A stretch of DNA of 9,171 bases, from positions 1 through 9,171 of the forward strand of contig VXZL01000486.1 in the NCBI GenBank assembly GCA_009845505.1, written 5' to 3'. The position numbers and the translations under genes were made by a program. Source of the DNA: Candidatus Poribacteria bacterium. GTDB taxonomy: Bacteria; Poribacteria; WGA-4E; WGA-3G. Below are positions 6,263 to 9,171 of the stretch, piece by piece. The notes under the pieces were generated by a model. That model was given only the letters and a program-made list of their open reading frames with translations. It searched no databases and was not told the DNA's origin. Position 1 is the first letter of the stretch, and each line of letters starts with the position of its first letter.

Positions 6263-7138
6263 GTGCAAGACATACGCCTGCGCGCTCATGCTAAAATCAA
6301 TCTCTATCTGGATGTGGTCGGAAAACGCGAAGACGGCTATCACGACCTCGAGACGATCTTTCACTCAATCGACTTGCACGATGATGTCGTCATTCGCAAA
6401 CAAGATAAGAAGGGTATAGCGATTCGCTGTGAACATCCGGGCGTACCATCTGATTACCGAAATCTGGCGTACCGTGCGGCGCAATGCCTCAGTGATGAAG
6501 TCGGTGGTATCGGCGGTGTCGCAATTGACATTTACAAGCGGATTCCAGTCGCAGCAGGTCTCGCAGGTGGAAGCGCGAACGCTGCCGCCGTTCTTCACGG
6601 TGTGAATCAACTCTTTGAACTCGGTTTCACACAGGACGTGTTGATGCGTCTTGGCGGACGGTTGGGTGCAGACGTTCCTTTTTGTTTGCACGGTGGTGCG
6701 GCGTTGGGGCTCGGCATCGGCGATCAGCTCACAACCCTCCCCGCGCTTTCTAATGTGTCGCTCATCCTTTTAAACCCAGGTGTTGAAGTTTCGACCGCAG
6801 CTGTGTTTAAACTAAATTTTTCCTTGACAACGCCTGAAAAAGCCTGTATAATTATAAAGACTTGTATGGAGAAGAGTAATATTGTTGGCATCGGAAAAAA
6901 CCTTTATAACCGTCTTGAGGGCCCGGTCTTTTCCGAGTATCCCGAAGTTTGCGCGCTAAAAAACGAGCTATCTACGCAGGCTGGATGTTATGGCGCGTTG
7001 ATGTCCGGGAGTGGTGCTACGGTGTTCGCTGTAATGCATGATACGGATGCCGCACGCCGGAGCGAATTACACTTCAAAAACCGAGTCAGTTTTTGCACAT
7101 CTACGGTAACCAGCCCTGCTGGTGTGTCCGTATATTGA
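6263..7138 (+). CDS. ispE: 4-diphosphocytidyl-2-C-methyl-D-erythritol kinase
   Basis: A 291-aa GHMP kinase that phosphorylates the 2-hydroxyl of CDP-methylerythritol with ATP, the fourth step of the MEP isoprenoid pathway. Family motifs are complete: A10-K11-I-N-L and the G-Y-H-D-L-E-T-I-F stretch (25-33), the ATP loop P95-VAAGLAGGSANAA (95-108), G135-A-D137-V-P-F, and the C-terminal G244-ALMSGSGATVF. K11 and D137 correspond to the catalytic pair K10/D141 of E. coli IspE. Start is GTG 6263, chosen because the protein then opens exactly at the conserved first strand. No strong ribosome site precedes it, so coupling with the lipoprotein gene nine bases upstream is likely. A consensus promoter sequence lies within the coding region. 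tRNA-Gln follows after eight bases. Confidence 0.95.
   Translation: MQDIRLRAHAKINLYLDVVGKREDGYHDLETIFHSIDLHDDVVIRKQDKKGIAIRCEHPGVPSDYRNLAYRAAQCLSDEVGGIGGVAIDIYKRIPVAAGLAGGSANAAAVLHGVNQLFELGFTQDVLMRLGGRLGADVPFCLHGGAALGLGIGDQLTTLPALSNVSLILLNPGVEVSTAAVFKLNFSLTTPEKACIIIKTCMEKSNIVGIGKNLYNRLEGPVFSEYPEVCALKNELSTQAGCYGALMSGSGATVFAVMHDTDAARRSELHFKNRVSFCTSTVTSPAGVSVY
6824..6852 (+). promoter_or_regulatory. Perfect sigma-70-type promoter sequence inside ispE
   Basis: TTGACA (6824-6829) and TATAAT (6847-6852) are separated by exactly 17 bases, the consensus for housekeeping sigma factors, with a TG immediately before the -10 box. It faces the + strand and would start transcription at about 6859, within ispE and about 290 bases before tRNA-Gln and 400 before rplY. 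The local sequence is visibly more AT-rich than the rest of the gene. Whether it is used is inference. Confidence 0.6.
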
Positions 7139-7146
7139 TGACTTAA

Positions 7147-7218
7147 AGGGCGGTGGCCAAGCGGTAAGGCACAGGTCTTTGGAACCTGCATGCGTAGGTT
7201 CGAATCCTACCCGCCCTG
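7147..7218 (+). tRNA. tRNA-Gln (anticodon UUG)
   Basis: A complete cloverleaf: acceptor stem 7147-7153 pairs all seven bases with 7211-7217; D stem GCC/GGC (7156-7158, 7168-7170) with loop AAGCGGTAA; anticodon stem CAGGT/ACCTG (7172-7176, 7184-7188) around loop CTTTGGA with anticodon TTG at 7179-7181; T arm GTAGG-TTCGAAT-CCTAC (7194-7210). The discriminator is G7218, usual for glutamine tRNAs, and the first pair is a weak A-U. CCA is not encoded and must be added after transcription. A run of six T (7224-7229) follows. It sits eight bases after ispE and 41 before rplY, the place it holds in many bacterial ispE-rplY clusters. Confidence 0.97.
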
Positions 7219-7259
7219 TCTCCTTTTTTAGCGATAACCCTTAAAATGGACGGGAAAAA

Positions 7260-7949
7260 ATGCAACAAGCAAAATTAGAGGTCCAACCGCGCGACGCTTT
7301 CGGGAAGCAAAGTGCGCGCGCAATCCGGCGCGAAGGCGGAGTTCCAGCCGTTTTATATGGACGCTCGCAAGACACCTTAGCGATTCAACTCAGCGCGCGG
7401 ACCTTCAAACAATTCCTACGTACGTATGGTGAAAACGTTATCATTAATATGGAAATCGGTGAGAGTGATCCCGAAACTGTCATTATCAAAGAAATTCAAC
7501 GCGACCCGGTAGAGAAGCATCAAGTCCTCCATGCCGATTTTATCAGAATTTCTCTCGATGAACCTGTGACCTCATCTGTACCGGTCGTTATGGTCGGCAT
7601 CCCATCCGGTGTTGAAGAGGGCGGTGTTCTCGAATTACCACTCCGTCAAGTGACTCTTCACTGCCTGCCTATGCAACTCCCTACTGAGATTTCCATTGAT
7701 GTCAGTGAATTGGATATAGGCGATGCTATCTATATCCGTGATTTAGACCTTGATGATGAAGTTGAGATTCTCGACGAATCTGATCGGATCATCGCAACGG
7801 TAAGCCAGCCACGGATCCAACTCGAATTGGAGGCTGAAGAAGCCGCAGCCGCAGCTGAAGGTGAAGGTGAAGGTGAAGAAGATGCTGAAGAACAGCCTTC
7901 GGAACCAGAGATCATCTCTCGTAGGCAAACCGATGACGAGGAAGAATAA
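7260..7949 (+). CDS. rplY: 50S ribosomal protein L25, general stress protein Ctc form
   Basis: A 229-aa two-domain L25 (Ctc/TL5 type) that binds 5S rRNA in the large subunit central protuberance. The N-terminal 5S-binding domain (about 1-95) shows R19-x-x-R-R-E-G-G-V-P-A-V-L-Y-G34 and the R81-D-P-V-E-K-H-Q-V-L-H-A-D-F94 signature. The beta-rich TL5 domain (about 100-185) includes VVMVGIPSGVEEGGVLE and the D-V-S-E-L-D-I-G-D motif. The last 40 residues form an acidic tail rich in Glu and Ala, with three GAAGGT hexamer repeats encoding GEGEGE (about 7855-7878). ATG 7260 is supported by homology at the first strand; a GGGA four to five bases upstream is a modest ribosome site. In many proteobacteria prs lies between tRNA-Gln and this gene; here it is absent. 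Confidence 0.96.
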   Translation: MQQAKLEVQPRDAFGKQSARAIRREGGVPAVLYGRSQDTLAIQLSARTFKQFLRTYGENVIINMEIGESDPETVIIKEIQRDPVEKHQVLHADFIRISLDEPVTSSVPVVMVGIPSGVEEGGVLELPLRQVTLHCLPMQLPTEISIDVSELDIGDAIYIRDLDLDDEVEILDESDRIIATVSQPRIQLELEAEEAAAAAEGEGEGEEDAEEQPSEPEIISRRQTDDEEE

Positions 7950-7977
7950 CGTTGGCTACATAAAGAATCCACAAGAA

Positions 7978-9156
7978 ATGCGCGTGAACAGACGCTTGGC
8001 ACCTCAGCTGCGAATCGCTATGCGGATCTCTGTTTACGCGCTTTTTTTACTACTACTCATCTGGTCGATCACAGGCAACGGTATTGCCCAAGAATCGAAT
8101 GTCCGCTTTATTGATGCCGATGGAAAGACGATTGCCGAGGTACCCGCGCAACTCAGAGACGAAACGGTTTACCTTTCTGTTGATGCCGTGAAACGGGTCT
8201 TTGACCCCGCAATGACACATCAGTATAACCACCCCCGAAAACGACTCACCCTCAGCATGAAAGGCAAGCGGATTCGCTTGCAAATGGACAAGCCGACGAT
8301 TAACATTGATCCAGGTGGAGAGATAGTTACCCTCTCGGTACCACCAATAATTATCGGGCAACAACCGATGGTACCTATCGGTTTTTTCACACTACTCCTG
8401 CCAATGTTCAATGATGTTGAAGTCATATACAATCCGAGCCTCAGAAGGGTCCAAATGAGACCTACAGGGACTTGGAACCCTGTGGAGGTAACGGGTTCTC
8501 AGAATTGGGCAATCATCATCGACCCAGGGCATGGCGGTGTTGATGACACGGGATGCGAAGGCAGCACCGGACTCCTTGAAAAAGATGTCGTCCTCGCACT
8601 CGCAAAACAGATCCAGCAGCTTAGCGAACAGCGGGAGATGCAGATTTACCTCACTCGTCAGACAGATACGAAAAAAACACACTTTGAACGGATTCAAGTT
8701 GCGACTCGGAACCAAGGAAGACTCTTTCTCAGCCTACACTGCAACGCATCTTTTTCACCCCACGAAAAAGGTATCAAAATTTATCTCAACAACCCTAAAG
8801 GACAACTCCGATTCCCAAGTAACGTCGGGCAAGCACCTTCGGGACAGAGACTAAAAATCCTCGCACAAGCCAATTTTTTGAAGCAAAGCCGAGATTTCGC
8901 AGCTGACCTGCAAACAGAACTCAATTTCCTCACGGAGATACCCTTCACGATTACCGAACTACCGCTTATTGCGTTATCCGAAATCTATATGCCGGGTGTT
9001 GTTTTGGAACTCGGTTACCTCTCTAATGCTGGGGATTTAGAGCAACTTTCCAATCCCGAGTATATCACAAGCGTTGCACAAGCCGTCACCCGTGCTATCC
9101 AACGCTATGTTTCTGCTGCTAATCAATCTGTTCTACCGACGGTATTAGAGCAATAA
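7978..9156 (+). CDS. Secreted N-acetylmuramoyl-L-alanine amidase (Amidase_3) with copper-amine-oxidase-N-like domain
   Basis: A zinc amidase that cleaves the bond between N-acetylmuramic acid and L-alanine in peptidoglycan, acting in the envelope. From ATG 7978 (392 aa) it has a basic N-terminus, a hydrophobic core (about 16-31) and a likely signal-peptidase site after N-G-I-A37. Residues about 42-162 resemble the copper amine oxidase N-terminal-like domain common in secreted cell-wall proteins (YLSVDAV, PPIIIGQQPMVPI). The Amidase_3 domain (about 177-378) has all zinc ligands, H185 (DPGHGG), E201 (LLEKD) and H254 (SLHCNAS), and catalytic E344 (LELGYLSN). Upstream in-frame starts exist (ATG 7933, GTG 7861), but they overlap rplY, and 7978 places the signal peptide correctly. 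It starts 28 bases after rplY. No LysM or SPOR domain is present. It could serve daughter-cell separation or wall turnover. Confidence 0.9.
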   Translation: MRVNRRLAPQLRIAMRISVYALFLLLLIWSITGNGIAQESNVRFIDADGKTIAEVPAQLRDETVYLSVDAVKRVFDPAMTHQYNHPRKRLTLSMKGKRIRLQMDKPTINIDPGGEIVTLSVPPIIIGQQPMVPIGFFTLLLPMFNDVEVIYNPSLRRVQMRPTGTWNPVEVTGSQNWAIIIDPGHGGVDDTGCEGSTGLLEKDVVLALAKQIQQLSEQREMQIYLTRQTDTKKTHFERIQVATRNQGRLFLSLHCNASFSPHEKGIKIYLNNPKGQLRFPSNVGQAPSGQRLKILAQANFLKQSRDFAADLQTELNFLTEIPFTITELPLIALSEIYMPGVVLELGYLSNAGDLEQLSNPEYITSVAQAVTRAIQRYVSAANQSVLPTVLEQ

Positions 9157-9171
9157 GGCATCAATTGATTT

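Noticed and set aside
7219..7259. T-rich stretch after tRNA-Gln as a terminator
   Set aside because: The six-T run has no hairpin of its own immediately before it apart from the tRNA itself, and rplY follows closely, so read-through seems as likely as termination.
7861..7977. Longer amidase starting at GTG 7861 or ATG 7933
   Set aside because: The added residues are a shadow of the rplY acidic tail in another frame and would place the signal peptide well inside the protein.

Overview
This 9.2-kb window is densely packed and every gene is on the + strand. Its base composition is near 50% GC. Three features recall uncultured Candidatus Poribacteria-like genomes: a Gfo/Idh/MocA oxidoreductase, a PhyH-family dioxygenase and an enolase-superfamily sugar-acid dehydratase close together; dispersed palindromes of the type TAGGTGCGGTTT...AAACCGCACCTA between genes; and a lipid-modified (outer-membrane type) lipoprotein. 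That assignment is inference from gene content and repeat style. No rRNA or other taxonomic marker was available to confirm it.

Left part (1-3864): a Gfo/Idh/MocA dehydrogenase (13-1179) is followed by about 360 bases of repeat-rich DNA. This holds a 102-bp tandem duplication that begins in the gene's last codons, a related third hairpin, and a 35-nt structured dispersed element. Next come a PhyH-type Fe(II)/2-oxoglutarate dioxygenase (1543-2349) and two very small membrane-protein genes, 75 aa and 26 aa, with overlapping stop and start codons (2356-2583, 2583-2663). A DgoD-like acid-sugar dehydratase with all catalytic residues follows (2731-3864). The larger enzymes fit catabolism of sugars or other small organic molecules. 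The two small genes have no recognised function.

Middle part (3865-5413): three tandem copies of a 53-bp palindrome-bearing unit lie between the dehydratase and argD. The first copy carries a 32-bp insertion in its hairpin loop, and this matches the element found 2.4 kb upstream. argD (acetylornithine aminotransferase, 4085-5275) is followed by another palindrome of the same family (5355-5381).

Right part (5414-9156): a LolB/DUF4292-like lipoprotein, ispE (MEP isoprenoid pathway kinase), tRNA-Gln(UUG), rplY (ribosomal protein L25/Ctc) and a secreted zinc N-acetylmuramoyl-L-alanine amidase. The order lolB-ispE-tRNA-Gln-rplY resembles the lolB-ispE-tRNA-Gln-prs-rplY-pth cluster of Pseudomonas and other proteobacteria, but prs is absent here and an amidase sits where pth is often found. 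A perfect TTGACA-N17-TATAAT promoter sequence lies inside ispE and could drive tRNA-Gln and rplY separately.

No defence system, CRISPR array, transposase or prophage gene is visible. The least explained parts are the structured repeat family and the two tiny coupled membrane-protein genes.
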